From Streptomyces vinaceus (GTDB lineage Bacteria > Actinomycetota > Actinomycetes > Streptomycetales > Streptomycetaceae): a stretch of 64,000 nucleotides of DNA. Below, piece by piece: positions 35,028-43,088 of the stretch. The position numbers and the translations under genes were made by a program. The notes below the pieces were generated by a model that saw only the letters and a list, made by a program, of their open reading frames with translations, made no database searches and was not told where the DNA came from. How positions within the stretch are numbered: the first letter of the stretch is position 1; each line of letters starts with the position of its first letter. The stretch spans positions 6,111,001 through 6,175,000 of the forward strand of contig NZ_CP023692.1 in NCBI RefSeq assembly GCF_008704935.1. The letters are read 5' to 3'.

Positions 35028-35090
35028 ATGGTCTACATCGAGCGGAACATGACGGCGGACGTCCTCACATGCTGTTACGCGGCCCTGTGA
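35028..35090 (+). CDS. Putative 20-aa leader peptide, Cys-Cys
   Basis: ATG at 35028 with a GAGAAGG site upstream encodes a 20-residue peptide, MVYIERNMTADVL followed by TCCYAAL and a TGA stop. It lies 46 bp before the HEAT-repeat gene start. Two adjacent cysteines near the end and the position suggest a translated leader, but it has no RHxDL-type signature of the known actinobacterial cysteine attenuators. It could instead be a small independent peptide or chance. Confidence 0.4.
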   Translation: MVYIERNMTADVLTCCYAAL

Positions 35091-35136
35091 ATCCCGATTC
35101 CCGGTTGCGTCCCCAGCTTGATTTGAGGCCATTCCC

Positions 35137-36534
35137 ATGTTCGAACCAGTCATAGCGCCAAGCGGCACCCTGCTCGGGCTCCTCCAGCGGGGCCGCGGCG
35201 ACGGCACGCTGCACGCCCTGGCGGCGCCCCGGGCGGAGGCCCTCGCGGCCCTCAACCAGTGCGTGGTCAGCGACCCGCGCCAGGACTGGCAGGTCGAGAA
35301 CCGCTCGCTGTACTACGCCCGCCTGTACCTGGACCTCGACGGCCCCCTCGGTGCCATCGAGAACCACCTCTTCAGCGCGGACGACCTCGTCGACGACTCG
35401 GACCACCGGACGGGCCTCGCCCTGTCCGTCCTGGGCCACCTGGCCTCGTACGGCCGCGACGACGCCCTCATGCTGCTGCGCCGCTACGCCGCCTCCGGCG
35501 CCAACTGGGCCTGGGCCCTCGACGAGCTCGCCCTGCGCGACGACGACGAGGGGCTGCGCGGGCTCGCCGCGCCCGTGCTCGCCAGATTCCCGGCCGGTGC
35601 CGAGGGCGAGGCGCGGCTGGCCGCCGCCGTCCGCGACGCCTACGAGCCCCGGCCCTGGTGTCTGTGGGAAGAGTCACCCGACCACGGCGACCGCCTGCGC
35701 GCGGCCCGCCAGCAGGGCTCCTTCGACCGCTGGCAGCGCCAGCTCACCCCGAACGGGCCCCGGCCCGGCTGGGGGGTCCAGGCCGTGTTCGACTGGGCCG
35801 CCGACGGCCTCCGCCGCGGCACCCCGCTGCACGTGCCCGCCGCGCGCTGCCTCGCCGCCGTGGCCGCGCCCGAGGACCGCTCCGCGATCCTCGCCGCCGC
35901 CGCCGGAGCGGGCGGCGAGGCCGCCCGGGCCACCGCCCTGCACCACCTCGTCCTCGCCGAGCCGGAGAACCCGGCCGTACTGGACCTCATCGAAGCCGCC
36001 GGTGACGAGCCGGCCGTGGCCGCCTACGAGCGCATGTGCGGCCCCGCCGCCGTCGACCGGGCCCGGCAGTGGATCCACCGCCCCGACGCGCTGGGCGCCG
36101 CCGCCGGCGCCCTCCTGGCCGCCCGCGGCGGGCCCGAGGACACCGCACTCGTCCTGGGCGCCCTGCGCTCGACGGTCCGCGGCTCCGGCCCGGACGCCCA
36201 GCGGCTGTTCGCCCTGGTCGACGGCGCCGGCCGGCTGTCCATCGGCTGCGCGGCGCCGGTCCTGCGCCACATCTACCGCGAGACGGCCTCGTCCCACCTG
36301 CGCGGGCGCGCGGCGCGCGCCCTGGCCAGCACGGACCCCTCCTTCGCGGCGGGCTTCGCCGTCGAATGCCTCTGGGACTGCGAGGAGACCACCCGCGAGG
36401 TGGCCGCCCGCCACGCGGAGACGGCCGACGCCCGGGTCGCCCCGCGCCTGCGCCGTCTGGCGGCCGATCCCGCCGAGGAAGAGGACGTCCAGTCGGCGGT
36501 ACGCAGCAGGATCGCCCCGGAATCGGCCGTGTAG
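35137..36534 (+). CDS. HEAT-repeat protein
   Basis: 465 aa, soluble, almost entirely helical. Pairs of helices of about 30-35 residues recur from residue 60 to the end, for example HRTGLALSVLGHLASYGRDDALMLLRRYAA, APVLRHIYRETASSHLRGRAARALASTDPSFAAGFAVECLWDCEETTREVAARHAE. No catalytic residues are seen. Likely a scaffold. The tiny Cys-Cys ORF directly upstream may be its leader. Convergent with the sigma/anti-sigma pair, with a strong shared terminator between. Confidence 0.87.
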   Translation: MFEPVIAPSGTLLGLLQRGRGDGTLHALAAPRAEALAALNQCVVSDPRQDWQVENRSLYYARLYLDLDGPLGAIENHLFSADDLVDDSDHRTGLALSVLGHLASYGRDDALMLLRRYAASGANWAWALDELALRDDDEGLRGLAAPVLARFPAGAEGEARLAAAVRDAYEPRPWCLWEESPDHGDRLRAARQQGSFDRWQRQLTPNGPRPGWGVQAVFDWAADGLRRGTPLHVPAARCLAAVAAPEDRSAILAAAAGAGGEAARATALHHLVLAEPENPAVLDLIEAAGDEPAVAAYERMCGPAAVDRARQWIHRPDALGAAAGALLAARGGPEDTALVLGALRSTVRGSGPDAQRLFALVDGAGRLSIGCAAPVLRHIYRETASSHLRGRAARALASTDPSFAAGFAVECLWDCEETTREVAARHAETADARVAPRLRRLAADPAEEEDVQSAVRSRIAPESAV

Positions 36535-36551
36535 ACCCCGGCCGTACACGC

Positions 36552-36592
36552 CCTCGGCCCGGCCCCCCGGCGAACGGGAGGCCGGGCCGAGG
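36552..36592. terminator. Bidirectional terminator, 13-bp stem
   Basis: CCTCGGCCCGGCC (36552-36564) pairs perfectly with GGCCGGGCCGAGG (36580-36592) across a 15-base loop, between convergent genes ending at 36534 and 36597. Confidence 0.85.
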
Positions 36593-36596
36593 CGCG

Positions 36597-37310
36597 TCAG
36601 GGCCGCGCCGGTGGTGCTCCGGGGGAGGACGGCTGCCCGGCCGAGAAGTCGATCTCGCAGGAGGGCACCTTCTCCGTCGCGATGACGCCGACCGAGACGC
36701 CGTCGACGCGGGGCGCGGGCTTCGCGGCGCGTGCGAGGACGAGGGTGTGTCCCTCGGGGACGGTCTTGGCGGTGATCCGCAGCATCCGCTGGTCGCCGTC
36801 CATGACGAACGGCAGCGCGTCCGGGTCCTGTTCCTTCCACTTCCCACTCGCCGGGTCGTACTCCGGGCCGAGGTGTCCGCCGCCCGGATCCGAGCACTCG
36901 CCCGGGGGCCTGCGCTGGACCATCGCGACCCGGACCCCGAGTGCCCGGAGCTTGTCCACGGTCTCGGGCACGCCCTCGTACGAGGGCCAGGCGACCAGGA
37001 TCGTGCCGTCGCCCCGCACGACCGGTTCGGTCGCGGACGACGTGCCCGCCGGCCGCGAGCCCCCGCCGCCCCCGCCGCCCGGAAGGGCCACCAGCCCGAG
37101 CACGGCGGCGGTCGCCAGGCCCACGGCGAGCGGAACTCCGTACCGCCGGACGAAGGAGCGGGCCGGCGTGGGCGCGGGCTCCTCCGGAAGGCGGGCCAGC
37201 AGGGCGGCCTTCAGCCGGTCCTCGAACCCGTGCGGCCTGCCGCCGCCCGGCGCGCTGCCGGTCGGCCGGTTGCCGGTCGTCATGTTGTCGTTCGGCCCGT
37301 TGTCGTTCAT
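36597..37310 (-). CDS. Membrane-anchored partner of ECF sigma (putative anti-sigma)
   Basis: 237 aa. Cytoplasmic N-terminus of about 70 residues (GFEDRLKAALLARLPEEP), one transmembrane helix (RYGVPLAVGLATAAVLGLVALP), a Gly-rich linker and an extracellular beta-rich domain with cysteines in GECSDPGG and VPSCEIDF. No zinc-binding HxxxCxxC anti-sigma motif is visible, so the anti-sigma role rests on position: its ATG overlaps the sigma stop (ATGA). A second in-frame ATG at 37283 is a possible start. Confidence 0.78.
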   Translation of the reverse strand: MNDNGPNDNMTTGNRPTGSAPGGGRPHGFEDRLKAALLARLPEEPAPTPARSFVRRYGVPLAVGLATAAVLGLVALPGGGGGGGSRPAGTSSATEPVVRGDGTILVAWPSYEGVPETVDKLRALGVRVAMVQRRPPGECSDPGGGHLGPEYDPASGKWKEQDPDALPFVMDGDQRMLRITAKTVPEGHTLVLARAAKPAPRVDGVSVGVIATEKVPSCEIDFSAGQPSSPGAPPARP

Positions 37311-37879
37311 CGGACTGCCTCCAGCCGGTTCTCGTGGACGGGGCCCGGCGTGCGCAGGGCGCGGCGGGCACGGTGCAAACGGACGCGGACCGTCGCCTGG
37401 GTGACGCCCAGCGCCTGCGCGGCCTCGGCGGGACTCAGCTGGTCGACCACGACCAGGTCGAGGGCCGCGCGCAGCGGCTCGGACAACGCCGCATGGCGCT
37501 CGGCGAGCACGCGGAAGGCGCGCTGGGCGTCGATCCGCTCCTCCAGCGCGGCCACGTCCTCGTCGTCGAGGAGCCTGCGGCCGCTGAGCCGGGCCAGGGC
37601 GCCGCTCTCCCTGGCCCGGCCGCGGGCGTGGCCCGCCAGTACGTTGCGGGCGATGCCGAACAGCCAGGCGACCGGCACTCCCCTGTGGTGCCGGTACCCC
37701 TTGGCCGATGCCATCGCGGCGAGGAAGACGTCCGCCGTGAGGTCCGCCGCCAGATGGGCGTCGCAGACCCGGCGGGTGACGAACCCGAGGACGGCGTCGA
37801 CGTGTTCCTCGTAGAACGCCGCGAACCCGTCGGGCGTGGTGAGATCCGGCGGTCCGGTCTCCTGGCGTGGGCTGCGCAC
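37307..37879 (-). CDS. ECF RNA polymerase sigma factor
   Basis: 190 aa. Sigma region 2 (FAAFYEEHVDAVLGFVTRRVCDAHLAADLTADVFLAAMASAKGYRHHRGVPVAWLFGIARNVL) and region 4 (LAERHAALSEPLRAALDLVVVDQLSPAEAAQALGVTQATVRVRLHRARRALR) are both complete, separated by a charged linker (ALARLSGRRLLDDEDVAALEERID). GTG at 37879 follows GGGAGGAACC. Translationally coupled to its membrane partner. No ECF-type autoregulatory promoter was recognised in the 74 bp upstream. Confidence 0.94.
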   Translation of the reverse strand: MRSPRQETGPPDLTTPDGFAAFYEEHVDAVLGFVTRRVCDAHLAADLTADVFLAAMASAKGYRHHRGVPVAWLFGIARNVLAGHARGRARESGALARLSGRRLLDDEDVAALEERIDAQRAFRVLAERHAALSEPLRAALDLVVVDQLSPAEAAQALGVTQATVRVRLHRARRALRTPGPVHENRLEAVR

Positions 37880-37953
37880 CCGGTTCCTCCCTTGTGCCGG
37901 GGGCCCGGTCGGCCCCCCTCACCCGGTACTTGGCCGCAAACCCCGCAACCGTT

Positions 37954-38835
37954 TCACCGGGCCCGCACGAACCTCACCGGCACCCCCGGCCGGGCCTGGG
38001 CCGCCGCGTCGAGCGCCGGGCCCGGAGGGACCACGCCCACCACCGGGTAGCCGCCCGTCACCGGGTGGTCGGCCAGGAAGACCACCGGGAGGCCGTCCGG
38101 GGGGACCTGGACGGCCCCCAGGACCATGCCCTCGCTCGGAAGCTCGCCGCCGCGGGCGCGCTCCAGCCGTGGCCCGGCCTCGGTGCGCAGGCCGATGCGG
38201 TTCGACGCCGGCGAGACCCGGAACGCGGCGCGCCACAGCGCCGCGAGCGAAGCCGGCTCGAACCAGTCCGCCCGCGGCCCCGGCCGCAACGGCAGCACCA
38301 GTCCGGCCCGCGTCCCCGGCACCCCGGGCACCCGCAGCGCGTCCGCCCCGCGGACCGGATCCGGACCGGCCGGGCCCACCGGCAGGACCGTCCCGGCCGA
38401 CAGGACGGCCGGCCCCAGCCCCGAGAGCAGGTCGGTCGAGCGGGAGCCCAGGACCGGCGGTACGGCGAACCCGCCCCGCACCGCGACGTAGCTGCGCACC
38501 CCCGGCTCCGCCCGGCCCACCTCCAGCTCCGCGCCGGCCCGGAGCCGTACCGGGGCTCCCCATGCCACCGCGCGCCCTGACACCCGTACGGCGCAGGGCG
38601 CGCCCGTGACCGCCACCGTCACGGGGGCCAGGGCCCGCAGACCGACCCCGTCCAGGGTGGTCTCCAGGGCGGCGGCCTCCGGCGGATTGCCGAGCAGCCG
38701 GTTGGCCAGCCCGAGGGCGCCCGCGTCCAGCGCCCCCGACCGCGGCACCCCCAGGTGCGCGTACCCGGGCCGGCCCAGGTCCTGGACCGTGGTCAGCGCC
38801 CCCGCCCGGACGACCTCCAGCGCGGCCCCCGTCAT
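37954..38835 (-). CDS. pxpC: 5-oxoprolinase subunit C (biotin-dependent carboxylase-like)
   Basis: 293 aa. Characteristic N-terminus ALEVVRAGALTTVQDLGRPGYAHLGVPRSGALDAGALGLANRLLGNP, the first half of the KipA/allophanate-hydrolase C-terminal fold, plus SNRIGLRTEAGPRLERA and SEGMVLGAVQVPPDGLPVVFLADHPVTGGYPVVGVV. With PxpA and PxpB it forms the ATP-dependent prokaryotic 5-oxoprolinase that recycles pyroglutamate to glutamate. ATG at 38835 overlaps the pxpB stop. Confidence 0.92.
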   Translation of the reverse strand: MTGAALEVVRAGALTTVQDLGRPGYAHLGVPRSGALDAGALGLANRLLGNPPEAAALETTLDGVGLRALAPVTVAVTGAPCAVRVSGRAVAWGAPVRLRAGAELEVGRAEPGVRSYVAVRGGFAVPPVLGSRSTDLLSGLGPAVLSAGTVLPVGPAGPDPVRGADALRVPGVPGTRAGLVLPLRPGPRADWFEPASLAALWRAAFRVSPASNRIGLRTEAGPRLERARGGELPSEGMVLGAVQVPPDGLPVVFLADHPVTGGYPVVGVVPPGPALDAAAQARPGVPVRFVRAR

Positions 38836-39449
38836 CGCGACGCCTCCTCGAACCGCACCCGTACCCCCGGCGCGAACAGCGCCGCCGGCTCCCGCTGCGG
38901 GTCCCACAGCACCGCGTCGGCCGTCCCGACCAGCTGCCAGCCGCCGGGGGAGGAGCGCGGGTACACCCCGGCGTACTCGCCGGCGAAGGCCAGCGAGCCC
39001 GCCGGCACGGCCGTACGGGGTGTCGCCCGCCGGGAGAGGTGGAAGCGCTCCGGAAGCCCCGTCAGGTAGCCGAAGCCCGGCGCGAACCCGCAGAAGGCCA
39101 CCCGGAAGACGGTGTCCCCGACGACCCCGGCGACCTCCCGCTCCGCGACCCCCCACAGCCGGGCCACCTCCGCCAGGTCCGGCCCGTCGTACCGCACCGG
39201 GACCGTGACCAGCGGCCCCTCGGTCTCCGCGAGCGGCGGCACCTCCCAGCGCGCGATGCGCTCCGCCAGCGCGCGCGGTCCGCGCACGCCGTCCAGCAGC
39301 ACCGTCCGCGCCGCGGGCACCACGTCCCGTACGGCGCCCAGCTCGCCCGCGTCCCGACGCCGCAGCAGCTCGGCGTGGAGCGCCGCCACCTCCGCCGCCG
39401 AGTCCAGCTCGATCAGCAGCGCCTCGCCGCCCACCACCAGCGGCCTCAC
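38832..39449 (-). CDS. pxpB: 5-oxoprolinase subunit B
   Basis: 205 aa, KipI-like. Visible motifs are VTVPVRYDGPDLAEVARLWGVAEREV and FRVAFCGFAPGFGYLTGLPERFHLSRRATPRTAVPAGSLAFAGEYAGVYPRSSPGGWQLVG, diagnostic of the family. GTG at 39449 overlaps the pxpA stop (GTGA) and its own stop overlaps the pxpC start, so the three subunits are made in tight coupling. B. subtilis KipI also inhibits a sporulation kinase, but pyroglutamate cleavage is the general role. Confidence 0.92.
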   Translation of the reverse strand: MRPLVVGGEALLIELDSAAEVAALHAELLRRRDAGELGAVRDVVPAARTVLLDGVRGPRALAERIARWEVPPLAETEGPLVTVPVRYDGPDLAEVARLWGVAEREVAGVVGDTVFRVAFCGFAPGFGYLTGLPERFHLSRRATPRTAVPAGSLAFAGEYAGVYPRSSPGGWQLVGTADAVLWDPQREPAALFAPGVRVRFEEASR

Positions 39450-40225
39450 GCGAAGGCCTCCACGCGGACGCCCGCCGCGGCCAGCGCCTCGCGGACCCGC
39501 AGGGCGAGTCCGGCCGCCCCCGGGGTGTCCCCGTGCAGGCACAGCGAGCGCGCCGCGACCGCCACCCGGGAGCCGTCGGCGGCGGACACCGCGCCCTCGG
39601 CCGCCATCGCGACCGCGCGGGCGACCACGGCGTCCGGGTCGTGCACCACCGCCCCCGGCTCGCCGCGCGGCACCAGCGTTCCGGCGGCCGTGTACGCCCG
39701 GTCGGCGAAGGCCTCCGGCACGGCCGCGAGCCCCGCCGCCTCGGCCGCGGACAGCAGCAGCGAGCCCGGCAGGCCCAGGACGGGCAGGCCGGCGGCCCCC
39801 GCCGCCATGCGCACCCCGGCGACGACGGCGCCGGCCTGGTCGGGGTCGTGGACCGTGCGGTTGTACAGCGCCCCGTGCGGTTTCACGTACGACACCCGGG
39901 AGCCGGCCGCACGGGCGAAGACCTCCAGCGCCCCGATCTGGTACGCCACCTCGTCGGCCAGTTCGGCCGCCGGCACGTCCATCGAGCGCCGCCCGAAGCC
40001 CGCCAGATCGCGGTACGAGACCTGCGCGCCGATCCGTACCCCCCGCTCCGCGGCCAGCGCGCAGACCCGCCGCATGATGGACGGATCACCGGCGTGGAAG
40101 CCGCACGCCACGTTGGCGCTCGTGACGACGGACAGCAGGGCCTCGTCGTCGGTCAGCGTCCAGCGCCCGAAGCCCTCGCCGAGATCGGCGTTGAGGTCGA
40201 TCAGAGATGTGATCATGGAAGCCAT
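39446..40225 (-). CDS. pxpA: 5-oxoprolinase subunit A (LamB/YcsF family)
   Basis: 259 aa. IDLNADLGEGFGRWTLTDDEALLSVVTSANVACGFHAGDPSIMRR is the family signature, followed by VSYRDLAGFGRRSMDV and YVKPHGALYNRTVHDP. First gene of pxpABC. Two in-frame ATGs (40225 and 40216) could serve; 40225 is listed. The 129-bp divergent region to the condensin-like operon contains a perfect palindrome. Confidence 0.93.
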   Translation of the reverse strand: MASMITSLIDLNADLGEGFGRWTLTDDEALLSVVTSANVACGFHAGDPSIMRRVCALAAERGVRIGAQVSYRDLAGFGRRSMDVPAAELADEVAYQIGALEVFARAAGSRVSYVKPHGALYNRTVHDPDQAGAVVAGVRMAAGAAGLPVLGLPGSLLLSAAEAAGLAAVPEAFADRAYTAAGTLVPRGEPGAVVHDPDAVVARAVAMAAEGAVSAADGSRVAVAARSLCLHGDTPGAAGLALRVREALAAAGVRVEAFA

Positions 40226-40248
40226 GCGGTGAGCGTAGAACGTGCGGA

Positions 40249-40271
40249 CGCCGGACACGGCGTGTCCGGCG
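40249..40271. promoter_or_regulatory. 10-bp inverted repeat in divergent promoter
   Basis: CGCCGGACAC (40249-40258), GGC, GTGTCCGGCG (40262-40271): a perfect palindrome 24 bp upstream of pxpA and about 50 bp before the -35 region proposed for the kleisin-like gene. Likely an operator in the shared region; which gene it controls is unknown. Confidence 0.6.
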
Positions 40272-40317
40272 GGAACGCCCGGCTGTCCCCGGGACCGATC
40301 GGCCCGAACCATGCCGT

Positions 40318-40348
40318 TTGGGATGTTGTCCGTGTCAGCGCCTAGTCT
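40318..40348 (+). promoter_or_regulatory. Putative leaderless promoter of condensin-like operon
   Basis: TTGGGA (40318-40323) and TAGTCT (40343-40348) with 19 bp between. The GTG start codon at 40355 lies six bases after the -10, and there is no ribosome binding site, so a leaderless mRNA is inferred. Confidence 0.45.
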
Positions 40349-40354
40349 TTGTCC

Positions 40355-41860
40355 GTGACTCTCCCCGCCCCGGCGAAGACCCTTCCGTCCCCGGCGCCGG
40401 GCCCGGCCGCCGACGAGGGCCTGGCCCGGCGGCTGCGTGCGCTCGCCTGCACCGCCCCGCTGCACGACCTCGACGTACGCAAGGCCAATCTCGCCGGCGA
40501 GTACGGGATCTACGCGATGGCGGAGGTCGCGCTGGCCGCGATCGACCTGGTCACGCTCAACATGGACTTCGACACCGGCGCCGACCACGAGCAGATAGTG
40601 GCCAGGCTGCTGCCGCGCGTCGCCGCGCAGGCACCGCACCGCCCGGCGGCCGAGCACGAGCGGGTGGCCCGCTGGGTGCTGGAGAACCTGATCAACGTCG
40701 GCAGCGTCGACCGGGGCTTCCGCGCGATCTACGGCACGTTCGGCCCCGACGGGGTGTACGTCCGGCGGGACTACGACTTCAAACTGATCGAAGAGGTCCC
40801 CGGCTACGGCGGGGCCGTCTACCTCCGCACGACGGACGAAGCCGTCAACGTGCTGGTCGGCGCCCTCGACACGGACGTCACCAGCGCGCAGATCGCGGCC
40901 GAGGTGAAGCTGGAGGTCCTGATCAGCCGGGGCCGCCTCGCCGACGCCCAGCTCGCCGCCGAGCAGGCCCGCTACCGCACGGTGCAGTACGCGGAGACCC
41001 TGCGCCGCACGCTGGACGCGACCCGGCGCAACGTCCGGGCGGTGGACTGGCTGCAGTCGGTGCCGGACATGATCGAGGAGGCCCTCGACCACGTCGCCGA
41101 CCGCTACCGGCACGAGAACGCGATCCTGACCAACATCCGCCGGGCGCGCGACGAGGCGGAGGAGCCCGAGAACAAGCGGCGCGCCGCCGAGCTCGTCGAC
41201 ATCGTCAAGGACTGCATCCGCCGCCACACCCAGCTCCAGTCGAGGCTGCTGGACGCGGGCCCGCTGTTCCGCGCCGAGCAGGACCGGCAGGCCTTCGCGG
41301 CCCCCGCGCCGCGCTCCGGGATCGACCTGTACGGGCAGCTCGTCGCGCCCGTGCTGCCGCTGCCGCTCGCCCGGGCCTCCCGGGTCACGGACGCCTTCTT
41401 CGCCTCGGCGGTCGGCCTGCGGACCCCGGTCTCGGTGCGCGTCACCGACCTGGTCGAGATACTGCTGACGCCGCCGGTGGAGCGGGAGCACCTGGGCGCG
41501 GAGATGCCGGAGCCGGACCTGATCGCGACCCCGGACGACAGCCGGTTCAGCGAGGAGCAGCTCGCCGCCGCGATGGAGCTCCTGGACCTGCCGCACGACG
41601 CCCCGCGCAGGCTGTCGGGACTGCTCGCCGAGGCCCGGCGCAGCGACCCGGACCTGCCGTACCTGGTGGCCCTGCTGGCCGTCCACGCGGCGAGCCCGGC
41701 CGTCGGCACGGCCTACCGCCAGGGCGAGGAGCGGCTGCTCTTCGCCGTGGACGACGGCACGCAGCTCGAAGACCCCGAGTTCGGCGGCGCGGACCTGATC
41801 GTCGGCACGGCCCTCCTGGACGCGGCCGCGATGACCGCGGACCGCACGGAGGCGGTATGA
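40355..41860 (+). CDS. Kleisin-like subunit of SMC complex (MukF/MksF/JetA-like)
   Basis: 501 aa. An N-terminal winged-helix-like region (about residues 20-170) includes WVLENLINVGSVDRGFRAIYGTFGPDGVYVRRDYDFKLIEEV and YLRTTDEAVNVLVGALD. A long helical middle follows (about 180-300: AAEVKLEVLISRGRLADAQLAAEQARYRTVQYAETLRRTLDATRRNVRAVDW...), ending in a C-terminal winged-helix-like domain (RFSEEQLAAAMELLDLPHDAPRRLSGLLAEARRSDPDLPYLVALLAVHA). This is the layout of MukF, MksF and Wadjet JetA. The assignment is by architecture and by the KITE-like and SMC-like genes downstream; GTG at 40355 is probably leaderless, with TTG at 40349 an alternative. Confidence 0.75.
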   Translation: MTLPAPAKTLPSPAPGPAADEGLARRLRALACTAPLHDLDVRKANLAGEYGIYAMAEVALAAIDLVTLNMDFDTGADHEQIVARLLPRVAAQAPHRPAAEHERVARWVLENLINVGSVDRGFRAIYGTFGPDGVYVRRDYDFKLIEEVPGYGGAVYLRTTDEAVNVLVGALDTDVTSAQIAAEVKLEVLISRGRLADAQLAAEQARYRTVQYAETLRRTLDATRRNVRAVDWLQSVPDMIEEALDHVADRYRHENAILTNIRRARDEAEEPENKRRAAELVDIVKDCIRRHTQLQSRLLDAGPLFRAEQDRQAFAAPAPRSGIDLYGQLVAPVLPLPLARASRVTDAFFASAVGLRTPVSVRVTDLVEILLTPPVEREHLGAEMPEPDLIATPDDSRFSEEQLAAAMELLDLPHDAPRRLSGLLAEARRSDPDLPYLVALLAVHAASPAVGTAYRQGEERLLFAVDDGTQLEDPEFGGADLIVGTALLDAAAMTADRTEAV

Positions 41861-42105
41861 CCCCCGCCGCGCCACCGTTCGGGGCTGCTCCCGCACCCGG
41901 GCCCGCTCCGGCACCCGGGCCCGCCGCTGGGCTCCGTAGTGCTGTTGGACCCCGGTCCGCCTGTCGGCGCCGGGCCGTGGCGGGTGGCCCCGGCCGCGTC
42001 GCCGCACCGCCGGGCGCCCGCCGGGCCCGGCCCGCAGGCCGCACCGGCACCGCCCCCGCCCGCCCCGCACCCCGCATCCGTACCGCCGAGGAGACCCACC
42101 CGTGA
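41857..42105 (+). CDS. 82-aa Pro/Ala/Arg-rich ORF inside condensin-like operon
   Basis: Starts with ATG overlapping the kleisin-like stop (ATGA at 41857-41860) and ends with a stop overlapping the next GTG start (GTGA at 42102-42105), so it bridges the two genes exactly. The sequence is disordered, beginning MTPAAPPFGAAPAPGPAPAPGP with a PAPGPA direct repeat and ending IRTAEETHP; the middle is Arg-rich. Codons near CGT AGT GCT GTT GGA are unusual for this genome, and another frame is open there, so a frameshifted or decayed longer gene is possible. Confidence 0.5.
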   Translation: MTPAAPPFGAAPAPGPAPAPGPAAGLRSAVGPRSACRRRAVAGGPGRVAAPPGARRARPAGRTGTAPARPAPRIRTAEETHP

Positions 42106-43034
42106 GCGACCACCACGCCGAGCACCCCGCGTGGAGCGAGCCCGACGCACCGTCGGCTCCCGTCGCGCCCGCCGCGGGCGGGTCCGCCCCCGCGGGGCAC
42201 GCCTCCGCAGGGGCCGTCACCCCCGCCGACGCCGCGGACGCGGCCCGGCTCGTCGCGTTCGGGCTCCAGCCCAAGCTGCTCCCGGCCCGCGACGCCGAGT
42301 ACTCCGAACTGCTGCGCCGCTACCGCGAGGAGCCGGCCTTCGGCCGCCTCGCCGACGCCGTCGCCACCGGCCTCGGCCTCGTCGTCCTGGAGGTGTCCCC
42401 GCGCGCCGGCATGGCCGTCGCCGCCGGCGAGGACTCCGTCTTCGCCGTCCGGATGGGCGACTACGCCCGCCGTACCACCGCCGACTCCGCCGACCGGTTC
42501 CTGCACGGCCTCGCCCACCTCGCCGTCGCCGCCCTCGCCTTCCCCCGCCCCGAGGACCTCGCCGACGACGGCTACATCGGCCGCGTCACCGTCAACGGGG
42601 TCGACGCCTTCGTCCGGCAGACCTGCCGCCGCCTGGAGGAGCGCGCCGAGGAGCTCGGCGAGAACACCGACCCGGCCACCGACGCCCCCGGCCTGGAGGC
42701 CGCCTGGCGCGTCTACGCCCGCCGCAGCGCCACCGGCGCCACCAAGGACGCCCGCCGCCTCGCCGGCTCCACCACCGGCATCGTCGGCAAGGCGGCCGCG
42801 TTCCTCACCGACTCCGGCTTCCTCCAGCGCACCGGCGACGACGCCGGCGGCACCTACCGCACCACCCCCCGCTACCAGCTCCAGGTCCGCGACATGGCGG
42901 GCAGCGCGGCCATGGCCGAGCTCCTGGAACTCGGCGTGGTCCCCGTCAGCGACGGCTCCGCCAGCCTCCTGCCGCCGCCCGAAGGCGACGACCTGGAGCT
43001 CGCCGCCGACGCCGGCCTGCCCTTCCACGCCTGA
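42102..43034 (+). CDS. KITE-like winged-helix subunit (MksE/JetB-like)
   Basis: 310 aa. A Pro/Ala-rich, disordered N-terminus of about 45 residues precedes tandem winged-helix domains: YSELLRRYREEPAFGRLADAVATGLGLVVLEVSPRAGMAVAAGEDSVF (about 65-115), the central HGLAHLAVAALAFPRPEDLADDGYIGRVTVNGVDAFVRQTCRRLEERA, and KAAAFLTDSGFLQRTGDDAGGTYRTTPRYQLQVRDMA (about 230-266). Order and size match the KITE dimer subunits MukE, MksE and JetB. Starts GTG 42102 and is followed 54 bp later by the SMC-like ATPase. Confidence 0.72.
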   Translation: MSDHHAEHPAWSEPDAPSAPVAPAAGGSAPAGHASAGAVTPADAADAARLVAFGLQPKLLPARDAEYSELLRRYREEPAFGRLADAVATGLGLVVLEVSPRAGMAVAAGEDSVFAVRMGDYARRTTADSADRFLHGLAHLAVAALAFPRPEDLADDGYIGRVTVNGVDAFVRQTCRRLEERAEELGENTDPATDAPGLEAAWRVYARRSATGATKDARRLAGSTTGIVGKAAAFLTDSGFLQRTGDDAGGTYRTTPRYQLQVRDMAGSAAMAELLELGVVPVSDGSASLLPPPEGDDLELAADAGLPFHA

Positions 43035-43088
43035 GTCCGCGCCCCACCCGTACGCACGACCTACGAGAGACCACGAGAGTCCGCCGCC

